From: Heliopora coerulea
Taxonomy: Eukaryota; Cnidaria; Anthozoa; Scleralcyonacea; Helioporidae
NCBI GenBank assembly: GCA_030142905.1
Contig: JASJOG010000209.1
Coordinates: forward strand, 374,501 to 438,500
Direction of reading: 5' to 3'
DNA: 64,000 nucleotides
Part shown: positions 46,276 through 57,915 of the stretch, piece by piece
Position numbering within the stretch: position 1 is the first letter of the stretch
Layout of the letters: every line of letters begins with the position of its first letter
Notes under the pieces: generated by a model
The model's input: the letters and a program-made list of their open reading frames with translations, nothing else
Databases searched by the model: none
Told to the model about the DNA's origin: nothing
Made by a program: the position numbers and the translations under genes

Positions 46276-48390
46276 TCAAGAGTTCTCTTCAGTCTCAAGG
46301 ATTTTCAGTCTTTCTCTCGCTACGATTGCTGCTGTCCTCTTTGGTCGGAAAACAGGGGCGTCTACGTTCAAGGTAGTTGGTGTGGTCGTCTTGGTTACGT
46401 CACAAGATAACTCCAGCTGGTAAAGATGCTGTACTGGTCTTTCTAAGTAGTCCTTTCCGGCCCGTAACTTCACCGCTCGTATTTCACCATCTCGACCTTC
46501 GATCAAAGTTTGAACGATACCCAAGGGCCATTTGTTTCTACTCTTTTCTAATGGGGATTTTATCATCACCACGTATCCTACTGCCAACTGTGGTTTAGTG
46601 TCCGGGTGTTTCATGTTGTGTCGCTCTCTCAAGGCGCGAAGGTACTCCTTAGTCCACAGAGACCACATGGCTTCTTTGCACCTTCGTAAGTACTTTTCTT
46701 GCTTCCTCAGATCTGGATCTTGAAGGTGATGTGGCTCTTGGTCGGGCAACAGATTTGGATATTGGAATAGTATGGAAGATGGTGTCAACACAGGAAGTAG
46801 AATGTCATCTTCTTTGTAACAGAGGGGTCAATTTTTAACCGCTATTTCTACATCTAATACGACATCACAGAGTTCAGGCCAGGTAAGCAAACCATTCCCA
46901 ATGGTTTTATGAAACGCAGATTTCACCACTCCAACAGGCGGTTCAAACCGCCCTCTCCACCATGGCGCTCTGCTTAAGTTGAAGGTCCACGAGATGTTAT
47001 GCTTCGTCAAAATAGCATGAAGTTGTTTGTCGTATTGCGCTTTTTTAAGCCACTTTGCTGCTGCAATAAACGTTTTCCCATTGTCAGAGTAAATTCTCTT
47101 CGGACGACCACGACGAGCAATAAATCTTTCTAGGCTACAAATGAATTCATCGGTTTCTAGATTAGGCAAGACTTCCAGGAACACGCCTCGGGTGAGACTG
47201 CAGGCGTATAATACAAGATATGCTTTGCCTTCTACTTTTCCCTTTCGTCGATACTTGATGGGTCCCGCAAAATCCACTCCAATTGTCTCGAAGGCAGTTG
47301 TTCCCTCAGTTCGGGAAGTTGGAAGTAAACCAGGAGGAGGCTGGGCGTGCGCAAGGGCCTGAAATCGCTTACAGCCCCAACACTGCTTAATGACGCGTCG
47401 CATCACTCGTTGAAGGCGCGGTACCCAATGACACTTACGAACTTTGCCCATTGTAAGACCTACACCACCATGTAGAGTATCTTGATGCACTTGCTCTACA
47501 AAATTTTCGGTTAATTGGCTGTCATCAGGAAGGTAGGTGGGATAAAGTCCTTGAATCCGACCGCGACATTCGAGGATTCCTTCGGAATTCGGCTGAAGAT
47601 TTAGCTGTAATCGATCTTCCTCGTACTTTGGATGATTTTTCGCACGATCTTGTTCATGCAGTATCCACCATTTTAATTTTTGTTCTACTTCATCAGTCGT
47701 AATCGGCCCGACTATCTTGGAATGTCTTCTGTAATCCTGTACCAGTCGTCTAATCCAAACACATACTGGCAAGGTAGTTCTGAGATTGCGTCTTTCCAAC
47801 AACTCACCAAACTCATCAGTTTCGTCGATTGTGATGGCCATTACTTCTTTCACCAATTTTGCTTCTGCTTCCGACTCCTCACTAGCGCTTGTCGCAGGAT
47901 TTTGAGGCCATTGTTCAGGATGAGGCAACCACACTAGCCCTTTCCACCAAAGATCATTGTTGGAGACTTGTCCGCCACGACTACCAAGGTCAGCAAGATT
48001 CTGTGCAGTTGGTACGCATCTCAGGGATTTAACTTCTTGGTTTTGGATCTTCCGAACGCGTTTTTCAACAAATTGGCGATACTCCCCTCCACCACAAATC
48101 CAATGCAAGGCCACTGTACTATCGAGCCAACAATGGACTTCTGTTACCGGGAAACTCTCAAGTGCTATTCGCAAATTATCGACAAGATTTACAGCCATGT
48201 GTCCAGCGACCAATTCCAATCTCGGAATAGTTAAACTTCGTTTCGCCAGTCTAGATTTCACGGCGACAATTCCTTGGCTAACTACAGAGGTCTGTCGAAC
48301 AACAGCATAAATGGTAGCACAGACACCACGACCGCTGGCATCACCAAAGGCATGTAATTCCACGGCTTCTATTGACTCTCTATGGGTCAC
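46276..48390 (-). pseudogene. BEL/Pao RNase H - integrase - DUF5641
   Basis: Open from 48,390 to a TGA at 46,828-46,830, then open again in the same frame to 46,276. RNase H signatures: LHAFGDASGRGVCAT, IPRLELVAGHMA, CWLDSTVALHW and NLADLGSRGG. The integrase zinc-binding part has H...HGG and CWGCKRFQ. The core has IGVDFAGPI, YSDNGKTF and WWRGRFEPPVGVVK, giving the D, D, E residues. After the stop come TPSSILFQYPNLLPD and the DUF5641 domain (LAVGYVVMIKSP, WPLGIVQTL). The single TGA after EIAVKN is the only interruption in this 0.7-kb-codon part, the best preserved of the element. Confidence 0.9.
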
Positions 48391-48415
48391 TAAACTGCGT
48401 CGAACCGTGACGTTC

Positions 48416-49840
48416 TTAGGCAGGCTCTTTTCCCATTTTTTCCCATTTCTCCCATTTCTTTATCAAGGGTGGAGGAAGAGGAGCGTCCCACGCTTGTTTC
48501 GTGTCACAGGCATCTCGGTGTAAGATTTTCTCTTCAAGCGTAACAGGAGAGACCAATCCAAGTGGATCGTACACCTTTGCTACTTTGCCGAGTATACCTC
48601 TCATCGTAGGTTCTGCGTTCTTTTCCGGGAAGGAGATGGTCAGCGCGTCCTTTTCGCAGTCCCATTGTAGACCAAGTAGATTGCATTCACCACTGGTGGG
48701 CACATTTAGTTGTTGCTGAACATACTAAGGCTCCCCGTCATCCTCGGTGATATTATCGTACATCAACTCCGGCATGTTGGAATGCCATTTATGGAGGGAA
48801 AACGCGGTGTCAGCAAATATCTTGTTCGCTTCTTGCTTAAGGTCTCGAGCATCGCTTACTGTTGCTCCACCGGAAATAAGATCGTCCATATATAGGCTAC
48901 GTTCAATCTCGTTCACGGTCGTTCGATGTTCTTCTCTCCAGGATTCAAGATGCTGCTCGATTACTCCGCCAATAAAAAGGGGATAGGAGCCAGCCCAAAC
49001 CAGACCCTCGTGAAGCGAAGCGTCTCCACCTCCGTAGAATTAACACTCTTCAACCAATGGAAGTGAAGGGAGTCGCGCTCCCTTTCTTTAATACGCACTT
49101 GTAGGAACGCTTTACGAAGGTCTCCAGCGACAGCCACGGGGTGGAATCTACCACGCACCATCACGTTCCAGAGTTTGTTTTGCAACGGTGGGCCGGGTCT
49201 AAACAGTCATTCAGCGAAGGACCTTTGTTTCCACCTCGGGCTGAGCAATCATAAACCACTCTCAATTTGGTGCTTTCGGCTTCTTCGCGAACGACAGCCC
49301 GATGTGGCATGTAATATTCTTTCCCCACTACTTCAAGAGGTGCCCTTTCGACCACGCCTTGTTCCAACTGTTCGCCAAAAGATAGCATCGTACTCTTCTA
49401 GTCTTTCCATTCTGTTAAGCTTCCTAACTTGTGTGTGCAACCGTTGCAGGCTTCCATTTCGGTTCAAAGGTAAAGGAGGGTGGTTTCCCTTCCAAGGTAG
49501 GCCAGTTTCGTACCAGCCTTCAACAGGATGGCGAGAAAGCTGCTCTCGAAACTCCTCGTAAACCACTCTTTGATCACCCAAGGGCGAATCAGCTAGTCCA
49601 AGGACATCAAGGCTACACAGGCGTTCGTAATCTGAGGAGGAGTTAATGGCAAGGAAACCATTTGTCCGATCGATTCAGTCTCCTGGCGCCATGATCACCC
49701 ATCCAAAACGGGTCAGTTCGGCTACTGGTTCTCCTTCTCTACCAAGACGCAATTGTGTATTAGGGCGAATCTTGGCGTATTCGTTGGCTCCAAGTATCAA
49801 GTGAACCGGCAAATGGTTGTCAGGGGTCTTGTCTTCCATA
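48416..49840 (-). pseudogene. BEL/Pao reverse transcriptase region
   Basis: Read from 49,840: HLILGANEYAKIRPN and ELTRFGWVIM (the region between protease and RT), a TGA near 49,684, then LGDQRVVYEEFREQLSRHP and WYETGLPWKGNHP; RT begins with YYMPHRAVVREEAESTKLRV and VYDCSARGG; then VAVAGDLRKAFLQVRI; the catalytic box is YMDDLISGG near 48,885-48,900; and LLGLQWDCEKDAL and VYDPLGLVSPVTL follow. Frameshifts near 49,390, 49,190, 48,975 and 48,440, plus a TAG at about 48,726, break it. The last break is in a slipped run of TTTCCCAT repeats. Confidence 0.88.
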
Positions 49841-49866
49841 ACCACACTTTGTAAGTGCAGGTGTTC

Positions 49867-50387
49867 CTAAATAAGCTTATCATAACGTGGATTATCAAGA
49901 GTTAACAATTCACGTTTGTTTATAACGGTTACCTTGGCATCTAGGGTGAAATCTCCTCTCAAAGACTTGAGTACAAGGTCATGTTCCATTAATTTGGCTA
50001 TGGTAACACCAATCAATGTAGCAATCTTTTGGGTACTACTTTTCACGACTTTCGCTTTCACTAAACTCGTCAACGTCGTTGATGCGTACCAGTGACTCGC
50101 TCCACTATCGAGTAGCGCTCTAAATTTAATTTCATTAATCTTGACTACAACGACAGGATGGACGATGAAAGTTCTACCAACACTCGTTGTCAACACTCTT
50201 TCTTCTTGTTCCTCAGAGACTTCAGGGCAAATGGACGTATGGTGTCGTTTTTGCATTTCTGGCACGATATCGTGCTCTTGCACGCACTCGCTGCGTGAAG
50301 ACCTTTGGCACAGTTAAAACAATGGCGTTTCTTCGCCAAAATTTGTTTTCTCTCATTTGGGGATACCACTTTGTAACACGAGCTCAT
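49867..50387 (-). pseudogene. BEL/Pao zinc knuckle and aspartic protease
   Basis: 50,387-50,190 has a CFNCAKGLHAASAC knuckle and a second SCQKC motif, then shifts frame. 50,283-49,867 has RALLDSGASHWYAS, the protease active-site motif DSGA, followed by a DUF1758-like body (KSLRGDFTLDAKVTVIN). One frameshift separates the two. Confidence 0.88.
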
Positions 50388-50432
50388 CTTGTGGTCGGCA
50401 CTGTTACAGTAAATGCACCGGATTTCTTGTTC

Positions 50433-51440
50433 TCAGGAATTAAACGCGCGTGCTCTTGTCGAATCCTTTTCTTTGATTTTCCTACTCGTGTCTTTAACAT
50501 TGTCGTTGGTCTCCGTCCACTTTATCAAGGCCTCTAAAAGTTCTTTAAATATCCAACTTTTCCAGTCATTTTGGACATGCGACACCAGTTCCGCTTTCAC
50601 CGCCTCGAGCTTTTTCATCACATAATATACCGTCCCTTGAACAGTGTCTAATTTCTCGAGAATTTCTAAACATTGGGCGTAAAATAACAACTGTTCGTAA
50701 AACCGATGTATTTTCGGAACATCTCGCTCTGTTATGCTCGGTAGCTCAATTATGCTGACTACGTAAGAACCGGCGACTTCGCTGGGGTGACCGTACTTCT
50801 CTTGTAAACATTTCAATCCCCGCTTATAGCCTTCTTCAGTGAAAGGTAAACAATCGATTGCGCGCCTAATATAAGGTTCCACCAATTCCTTGAGATGAGA
50901 AAACTTGGTGATTGGAGAACAGTTTTGCGAATCGACCATGGCGTTGAATTGACCCGAAAAGAGCATCCAATCATGCGGCTTGCCATTGAACCTTGTTATG
51001 TTTAACTTCGGCAATTTTGCAGTTTTTTCCGAAAGTTCTCCCTCCTTTAGCGCGGCCTCTAGTTTCTGTTCTAAGAGTTGTTTCTCGAATTTCATTTCTT
51101 GTTTTCAACTTTGCACTAGCTCTCTCTGCTTGTCCCTTTGATCAAGATCTTCTACAAAGTTCAACAGTTTGTTTTGGACTTTATCCGCTTCGGTAACACG
51201 CGCATCAATTTCATTTGACCATTGTTCTACATTTTCTTCCGTGTCACCTTGCCCGAATTTCGCTTCTTCAATGCTGCCTTTTAATGTAGTAATCGTACTT
51301 ACGATTGTTGCGATGGATTCCTTTTGTCGTTCAACTGCAATTCGCTCTTCTTTACCTAGAATTTCGTCAGTTCGCTTCAGGCATAATTGTAGAGCCTTTA
51401 ACTTGGCGTCCATCTCGGAGTATTTTTTCTTGAAAGACAT
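50433..51440 (-). pseudogene. BEL/Pao gag with coiled coil and DUF1759
   Basis: From 51,440 an N-terminal coiled-coil-like part (MSFKKKYSEMDAKLKALQLC, many heptad-spaced Leu/Ile) runs to a TGA at about 51,105, then continues in the same frame. DUF1759 follows with LPKLNITRFNGKPHDWMLF, FSHLKELVEPYIRRAI, YGHPSEVAGSYV and KLDTVQGTVYYVMKKLEAV, ending at 50,433. One in-frame stop only. Confidence 0.88.
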
Positions 51441-51473
51441 ATTTCACGTGTGCATCAAGTTATACGAATGACG

Positions 51474-51491
51474 ATCCCATCAGAGGTACCA
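51474..51491 (-). promoter_or_regulatory. Candidate primer-binding site
   Basis: On the minus strand TGGTACCTCTGATGGGAT begins 4 nt inside the 5' LTR. Starting with TGG fits a tRNA 3' end, but I could not name the tRNA. Confidence 0.35.
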
Positions 51492-51495
51492 GTAA

Positions 51496-51723
51496 TGTGG
51501 GGAACGCAAGAAGAAACCCACACTTTTACAATAATCACTAGTTTAAATTATTTATTCTCGATCACAAGGAAAGACAATCGTCACAATATCACAACCCACA
51601 GAACACATGCACAACTCACAGTGCCTAATTATATTACTGATCATATTACCTACATATACACTTCCGCTTTAAGCTTATTGGCACTAACAAAATTAATCCC
51701 GTTAAACCTAACAGTTTCCGACA
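51496..51723 (-). repeat. 5' LTR of the BEL/Pao element
   Basis: TGTGGGGAACGCAAGAAG...TTTCCGACA on the plus strand; the transcription-start LTR, because the element reads minus. It differs from the other LTR mainly by single changes and one four-base cluster near 51,695-51,705. Confidence 0.92.
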
Positions 51724-52644
51724 ATTGGAAGAAATGAAAATTAAGTTTATTTCATTCGAAGGAGCTCTGAAAGTAATAAAATGTGGCTTTTACTGCTCTT
51801 TCATGTCCCAATTTGTTCTTGAGATATTTAGATTTCTTTCATAAGTCAACAAAACTACTTTAGACGTCAACTTCTGTGAAAAAGATACTGATTTATTAGG
51901 AAATCACGTGTATTTTTAAGATCGTTCCACAAAAACGTTTGAAACTTCGCACGTGAATCTCTCTCATTGCATTGAACATAATATGGAATTAGAGTTACCA
52001 TTGTGATATATCAGTTCCTTGATCCCTCGTGACTAAAACATAAAAAATATTTTTTTGTATTACAAAAGTCCGACAAATTTTCATTCAAATTTCATAAGCT
52101 ATATTAATTTATGTACAGAATTCTTTATTTCAGTGTGAGAGAAAACAAATAATTCTGCCCTAAGGACAGAGGAGTCATGGAACTTGCATGTCACGATAGC
52201 AATGACGTTTTACATCTTAGAATGTGTAGTTTCAAGAGGTGCACTTCAATGCTAAGATTCAAGAGATATTGTTAAATAATTTCAATGATATACAAGATTT
52301 GCACATAAATCGCAGCGGTGAGTCCATGAGTTCACATCACAGATTATCTCATTAACATACGTAACAAATCTAGACATCTCAAGAAGGAAGAGTGTTACTG
52401 GAGAACGGTAAGCGACATTCTTCACACTTTAGCTCTTTTAAATAAAACCAGCTTAAAAGACGTTTCTCGCGTTCTTTCTAATGCCCACGAATAATCTCGC
52501 CAGATCCAGGCCCGAATGGATAGTTTCTTAAACTTACAGTAGTTTATCCACCGAGATCTAGACTTCAATCGATTGTTTTGTGACCAATTAAGCAATTATC
52601 CTACCTTTAAGAAAAATAATAACGTGCTCACCTTTTACCACAGA

Positions 52645-53935
52645 TTAAAAAAGTCGTTAAGAATTCATGAGGAAAATACGAAAGAAAATCATAACCGTGT
52701 CGTGTCTTTATATGCGATGAAGACACTTGTGATTTTATCATGAATTCCTCTTCAAATTTTCCTCAATATTTTTCGTCTTAGAAAACAGAAATTGCCAAAC
52801 TTGCGTAAAGAATTAGCGTATAAAACGTTTCGTTTTTTAAGCCGTTCAAAAAACTCGCAGTACATGCTTCATCGGACACATTACACTCAGCTTCCGCCTC
52901 ATGTTTTATATCCGATAAAGCACTCTTGCTTGTTTTATAAACATTACATAAGAAATGACCAGCAGTGTCACTCGCGTCGGAAACTTTGAATTTTTTCTGT
53001 TCACACTTTTTCGAAACCGTTCCCAGACCCTTTCGTCTGCCAAAATCCTCGCTGCCAGTAAACCGCAGCCACCTCAACAAGGATTTGATCTACGAAATGC
53101 GGTGCTGGCGCACTAAAATGGCTATATCTTGAAAACTATTTGACTGATATTCATTCTACGAAGACTGGTTGAAGAGAAAAGGTAAGTGATAATGTTTCTG
53201 GTAACTATAAGTTATAAAAAGATTCCCAACTGTTAAATTTAGACGTATATCTGCTATATGAGTAGGGCATTCGTGCGGCCCGCACTATCAATATAGTTTC
53301 GTTTCTTTCTATGATGAATTTTTTTTTCTTTCAGCTTAATCTAAGGCTTGAATATTGAAGTCTGTGCGCTAGTATAAGGTTCAGTAATCAACAATCAAGT
53401 TCGTGAAGTAATATTAAGCGTTTTTGAAACAAATTGGTGTCACAACCAATAACAATCATACAGAGTAACACATTACCCTAGTATAGTCACAGCTATTCAA
53501 CAACAGGCATTTCTTATGTAATATATGAACTTCGATTTGTGTTAGACTTAAATCTATGGGTTGATTTGTTTATAACGTTCATTATTGTTCCTTGCTGTGG
53601 AAACTAACACGTCGAAAGATAAATAATATCATACGTCTAAATTTAAAGCTGGGAACCTTTTTATAACTTATAGTTACCAGAAATATTATCACTTACCTTT
53701 CCTCTTCAACCAGTCTTCGTAGAATGAAAATCGGCCAAATACTTTTCAAGATATAGCCATTTTACTGAGCCAACACCGCACTTCGTAGATTAATTCCTTG
53801 TTAAGCTGGCTGCGTTTTACTGGCTGCGACGACTTTGGCCGAGCGAAGACCATGGGAACGGCTCCAAAAAAGTGAGGACACGTTACATCTTCGAATGACC
53901 CTTCGGGTCATTTCTTATCCTGTGTCCTTTACGCA
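52645..53935. mobile_element. Foldback/MITE insertion in copy 2
   Basis: Compared with copy 1 (about 10,800-10,830) this interval is extra. Its main feature is a long imperfect inverted repeat: 52,995-53,248 versus 53,632-53,883. A smaller inverted pair (GAATTCATGA at about 52,661 and TCATGAATTC at about 52,739) lies to the left. A neat hairpin AATGACCC-TTC-GGGTCATT sits at about 53,895-53,915. The left arm overlaps a 100-codon minus-strand open frame (52,778-53,080) discussed in findings. Confidence 0.6.
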
Positions 53936-53959
53936 GTTCTGTACTAATGTGACTCTGGT

Positions 53960-55130
53960 ACCCTTAAGGGAGATGTGAATAGTATGATGAATGAAACTCC
54001 ACGTATAAACATCTCAGTCTCAATTGTTTAGACGCATAGAAAGGAACTTCGTTCGGAGAATTTAATGTCGACTATCACCTATACGGCGGGAATAAAAATA
54101 CAAACCTTAAGCAGGCAGTATTACTAGATTAAGAGGCCTGAGAACGAGGATTGATCATCTGTTCTGGCAAGGTTTTTACGTCACAGGTTTCTCATTTGCA
54201 TATCATTCAATAAGGGATGTCTCTGGGGAAGTACGGAAATAGACAAGTATGGTCAATAACATTCTCCGTCATTTAACTTTCAAAGACCAAGTCAAATACT
54301 GTTCGCGAACAAATGACGCAAAAGTTAACATGCATAATTAAGTTTTGCCAATTTCCCGCCTTTTTTTCGTTGACGTGTGGTTGTGTACTTTGAATTGTGA
54401 ATGGTGCAAAGCGGGTATTTAGTCGTATGGACAAGTCAATTTGAAAAAAATGATCTGTGTGCCAGATCTTAAATGGATAGTCAATAAATTTTAAAGTATA
54501 ATTCCAACTACGACTTTGTGGTGTTGTGAGAACAGAAGACAGAACACTCTTAAATAAAAGACGTATCAAACAACAGAGAGAGAGACGTGTTAAATAACAC
54601 GAGATTTTTGTTGACTTCTTGATGGTGCAAAGATAAGGAATTTGTGCACTATTATGCCGTCGATACAAGATTTAAAGAAATCTTAATATCTAATGAAAAC
54701 AGTTCTTTTGCGATTATTAGCAGACTGTTCTACTGGTTATGCCAGAGGCGAAACGAATAAATTGAAAGTGAATGCGATTCTCCAGCGTGTTAAGGGAAAA
54801 AGGCTAAAGACATCGGTTAGTCTCGATAAATCATGAACTGGCGATGAGGAAGCGACAGATTTTCAAGCAGCGAAGTAACACGGCCTGAAATTTGAAAAGC
54901 AAAATAATTTTGCGGTGACGATCGTCTCCGGTAAGCTGTCTTATCGTGCGGTAAGAATCACGGATTCGAAATCTCTTTTTTTTGTATCAAGTGACACGCG
55001 TTGCGACATTTTGCAGCAGAATAAAAAATAAGTGAACATTTCCATTCTAATCTGGGGATTTTCAGATGGAGACGAACGCAGACCAGTACATAACTTCGCT
55101 ATTATGCATGGTTTGCGGTAAACATTACGT
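53960..55130. other. No gene recognised (copy 2, right block)
   Basis: Collinear with copy 1 10,830-11,950. Open frames such as 54,273-54,668 (minus) are not kept in copy 1. Confidence 0.5.
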
Positions 55131-55251
55131 CTGAGTATCAACATGCTTCACTTAGGTCTAAGATGTCCGGGTTTGGAAATAAGTCTTCAAATCATCAATC
55201 ATTTAATTTTAAAACGTCTTGTTAGCAAGAGGACAGTTATAAACTTCAAAA

Positions 55252-56950
55252 ACACAAGGATATTTTTTAAAGACATGTTTCAAAAAACACTTATGCTAAC
55301 TTCAGTTTACAGAGTGATGTTTATAAGCCTTTAACATAACTCTGTAAACTGAAGATGGCATACGTCTTGAAGAAACATGTCTTTAAAAAGTATTCTCGTG
55401 TTTTTGACATTTCATTTTAAAAATTGCGATATTTAGTGTTTGGCATAGCTGGCAGGTATGAGCATGACCGACCTTTTTCGCAAATTTTTCTCACCAATTT
55501 AGTTTATTTGTAATTATAACACTTTCAAATCAATATATTTAGCTTCAAATTAACAACTGAATAGCACAATTACTTATTTCTTCCACGGAAATTCGTCCCG
55601 AAGCAATAAGAAAGGGGTTGATGATGTGATATAACTTGATAAGGCAAATTTACTAAAGTACAGTATGGAAAGGATCACTGCACTAGTGGGCGAAAGTAAA
55701 CATAATAATAACAAAAGCTGCTCTTTTGCTCGTAATTGTCCCAAGTTGCGAATAACACCGACAAGATGTGGTTTAGTACCAGCAATCAAAAAGTGCAGGC
55801 AGCCACTTATAACACTATTATGTCTCGTGCTTGGACAAAGGCCATTTATACCGATTTCCAGATTCGGTTTAAGATGTAGACACGAAATGTATACTAATCA
55901 TTCCAAGAAAGGCTGGTGAACACCTTTGTGTTATCTTTGTTCACTTCCTTCCACAAGCTGTTAAAAATGTCCTTAAGTCGATCTTAGAAATGTCAAATTT
56001 TCTTCCTGGTAAGCATAGGTCAGAAGCACGCCAAACGAGGAAAAGAAACCAATTCCCAGCGTAAAGTTGTCATTTGTGAACAGTCGGTATAACACTTCCA
56101 CGAAGTTACAACAATGGTCAATTTGGAGGAGACGATGCAAAGTGCACAAAGAAAGCGCTTGATGATGCATTTACATTGAAGATCCCTGGCGAGATGCAAC
56201 AGTCTCGTGGTTGCTGTCACTGTTGATTGTACTGCATGGTGTCAATAACGGATACACAACTGTACCTGGACAAAGATAAAATCAGTTAGACCATGCATAG
56301 TAATGATCCACTACAATCCAAGGACTCGAATAACAATTAGTGACGGTGATATTAAAACAAATTTGGAATATGACACAGTGTTACCCGTGACGACAATACT
56401 CAGTATTGAAGACGTCATCTTTCTTCTACATTTTATTTTTTGCAACAGCTGTTTGCTTTACAATGAGGACACTTGCAAACAGATGAATGGTTATACTATG
56501 GAAAATCCTGTAACAGCTGTTGTTGCAAACTTACACGTACAGTATACACGGAAAAAAATTCAGGAGCAAGCTAGCAACGCCGTGACCATTCATCCGTAGA
56601 TTTGGAATCGCTATCTTGACGATTGTTACAGCATCATCAAGAAGAACGCCTTTTATAGCTCCCACGAAACACTCAATTCCATTGACGCTCTTATATCCTT
56701 TATTACCTAACACGAAACTAACAGCCGATTGGCCTTCCTTTACACTTTGAAAAGTAGAAAAAATTACAACATTCGGAAAGCGTTTACAAGTAGCCCACAC
56801 ACACGGAGAAACACTTGGATTATCAATCACACAGCGACAAACGACACAAGATAAGCACTGCCAAGACGCTCGTTCACTGAGTTTTTCTCTAACAACGACA
56901 GCCGAAGATAGAACAGAATTTAAGCACGTAACGAATACACTACAATGTAA
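55252..56950 (+). mobile_element. Penelope-like element fragment (inverted terminus plus RT)
   Basis: Copy 1 lacks DNA corresponding to about 55,060-57,385. A 60-70-bp inverted pair lies at 55,252-55,312 and 55,335-55,404; the right arm has CTGAAGATGG...GAAGAAAC, a decayed version of the hammerhead-like PLE end. RT follows: LSIEDVIFLLHFIF, MENPVTAVVANLHV, IWNRYLDDCYSIIKKN with YLDD near 56,610, then HETLNSIDALISFI and LAFLYTLKSRKNYN. Stops at about 56,598 and 56,710 inactivate it. The interval 55,400-56,300 is not readable. Confidence 0.72.
56303..56950 (+). pseudogene. PLE reverse transcriptase fragment
   Basis: Contains the motif B-like MENPVTAVVANL (usually MGSPV in the family) and the catalytic YLDD, with the thumb start behind. 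It is closer in type to the 4-kb and 61.6-kb PLEs than to the 22-27-kb one, judging by the motifs. Broken by stops and at least one frameshift after 56,850. Confidence 0.75.
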
Positions 56951-57779
56951 TGTTTATCCTAAAAAATCATATCCACTATAGTAACTGGTAAATCTTAGGA
57001 GCTAGTAAAGATGTTTTTTGAAATAGTATAGGACCATTACACTAACGGTGATCCTTTGCCACTCTGCCAATCGATATGTCAAAGGTATAACCTAAACCCT
57101 AACAAGAATCTTACGAAGTTTCGACACCAAAGTAACCAATAAATAGCAACGAAACCTTTAACAAGAATTCCCATTGCCTAGATCTAGCGGTCTTGGTGAA
57201 AAAGGAAACAACGCAATTTATTAAATTAATACCTTGCGCAGACTATTCATGGAGTTATGCTGGAGAAATTGGCAGATCACCCGAAACAAGGAAGAAGGAA
57301 CACATGTTGAACGACAAGTACTCCACTTAATTTCAAAAATCGCCAACCACCCATGGACTCACACACATACCACTGACTTTAAAACTAGTAATACCATCGA
57401 CAAAGGACGTAATCGCAAACAAAACGCATCGCCTTGATTTATGGAGCTCAACAACATGAAGCCACTTTTCCAACTGTATTCTCTCACGTAAACAATGGTA
57501 CCGCTAATAAGAAACACATTGTCGAAATGAATGCTTGATTTTTGTTATTGTAGTTATATTAAAGCATTTTTACATCTATCAAGCCATCCACGCATACAAT
57601 GCATTTCTACTTTATCTTTTCATAGTTCTAATTATTTATCGCCCGTTGAAGGCTACAGTTCTGGTAGCTGAAGGGTCGAATGAAAAACATTCGGTCTGAG
57701 AACGCTTAAAAAATACTTAATACCGCATTTATTTACTTGACCATATTTTTTGAACATTATTAAATGTCAGTATTGTAGT

Positions 57780-57915
57780 AGAAACAATTACAGTGTATAG
57801 AAGTAGAAGTACTACAAACAACAAAAGTAGTAGTGGTAGTGGTGGTAGTGGTAGTGCTGGTGGTAGCATTGGTAGAGGTGTTGACAGTAGAGGTAGTAAT
57901 AATAATACGTCGGGC
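57780..57915. repeat. AGT/GGT-rich simple repeat
   Basis: GTAGTGGTAGTGGTGG-type runs, the counterpart of 12,361-12,520. The Ser/Gly-rich open frame at 57,793-57,984 is a by-product of this. Confidence 0.75.

Larger units (their letters stand above)
45911..51723 (-). mobile_element. BEL/Pao LTR retrotransposon
   Basis: Two 228-bp LTRs bracket a minus-strand gag-pol region in BEL/Pao order: gag with DUF1759, zinc knuckle, aspartic protease, RT, RNase H, integrase, DUF5641. The LTRs differ at roughly ten positions (about 95% identical), implying a moderately recent insertion, yet pol has several frameshifts and stops. No target duplication is evident (GACTG on the left, ATTGG on the right). It inserted into or beside duplication copy 2. 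Confidence 0.92.

Noticed and set aside
53890..53920. AATGACCC-TTC-GGGTCATT hairpin as a transcription terminator
   Set aside because: Rho-independent terminators do not apply in a eukaryotic nucleus, no T tract follows, and it lies in a foldback element.
55665..55919. 84-codon frame as the N-terminal part of the PLE protein
   Set aside because: No PLE RT motif could be matched, although the position would fit.
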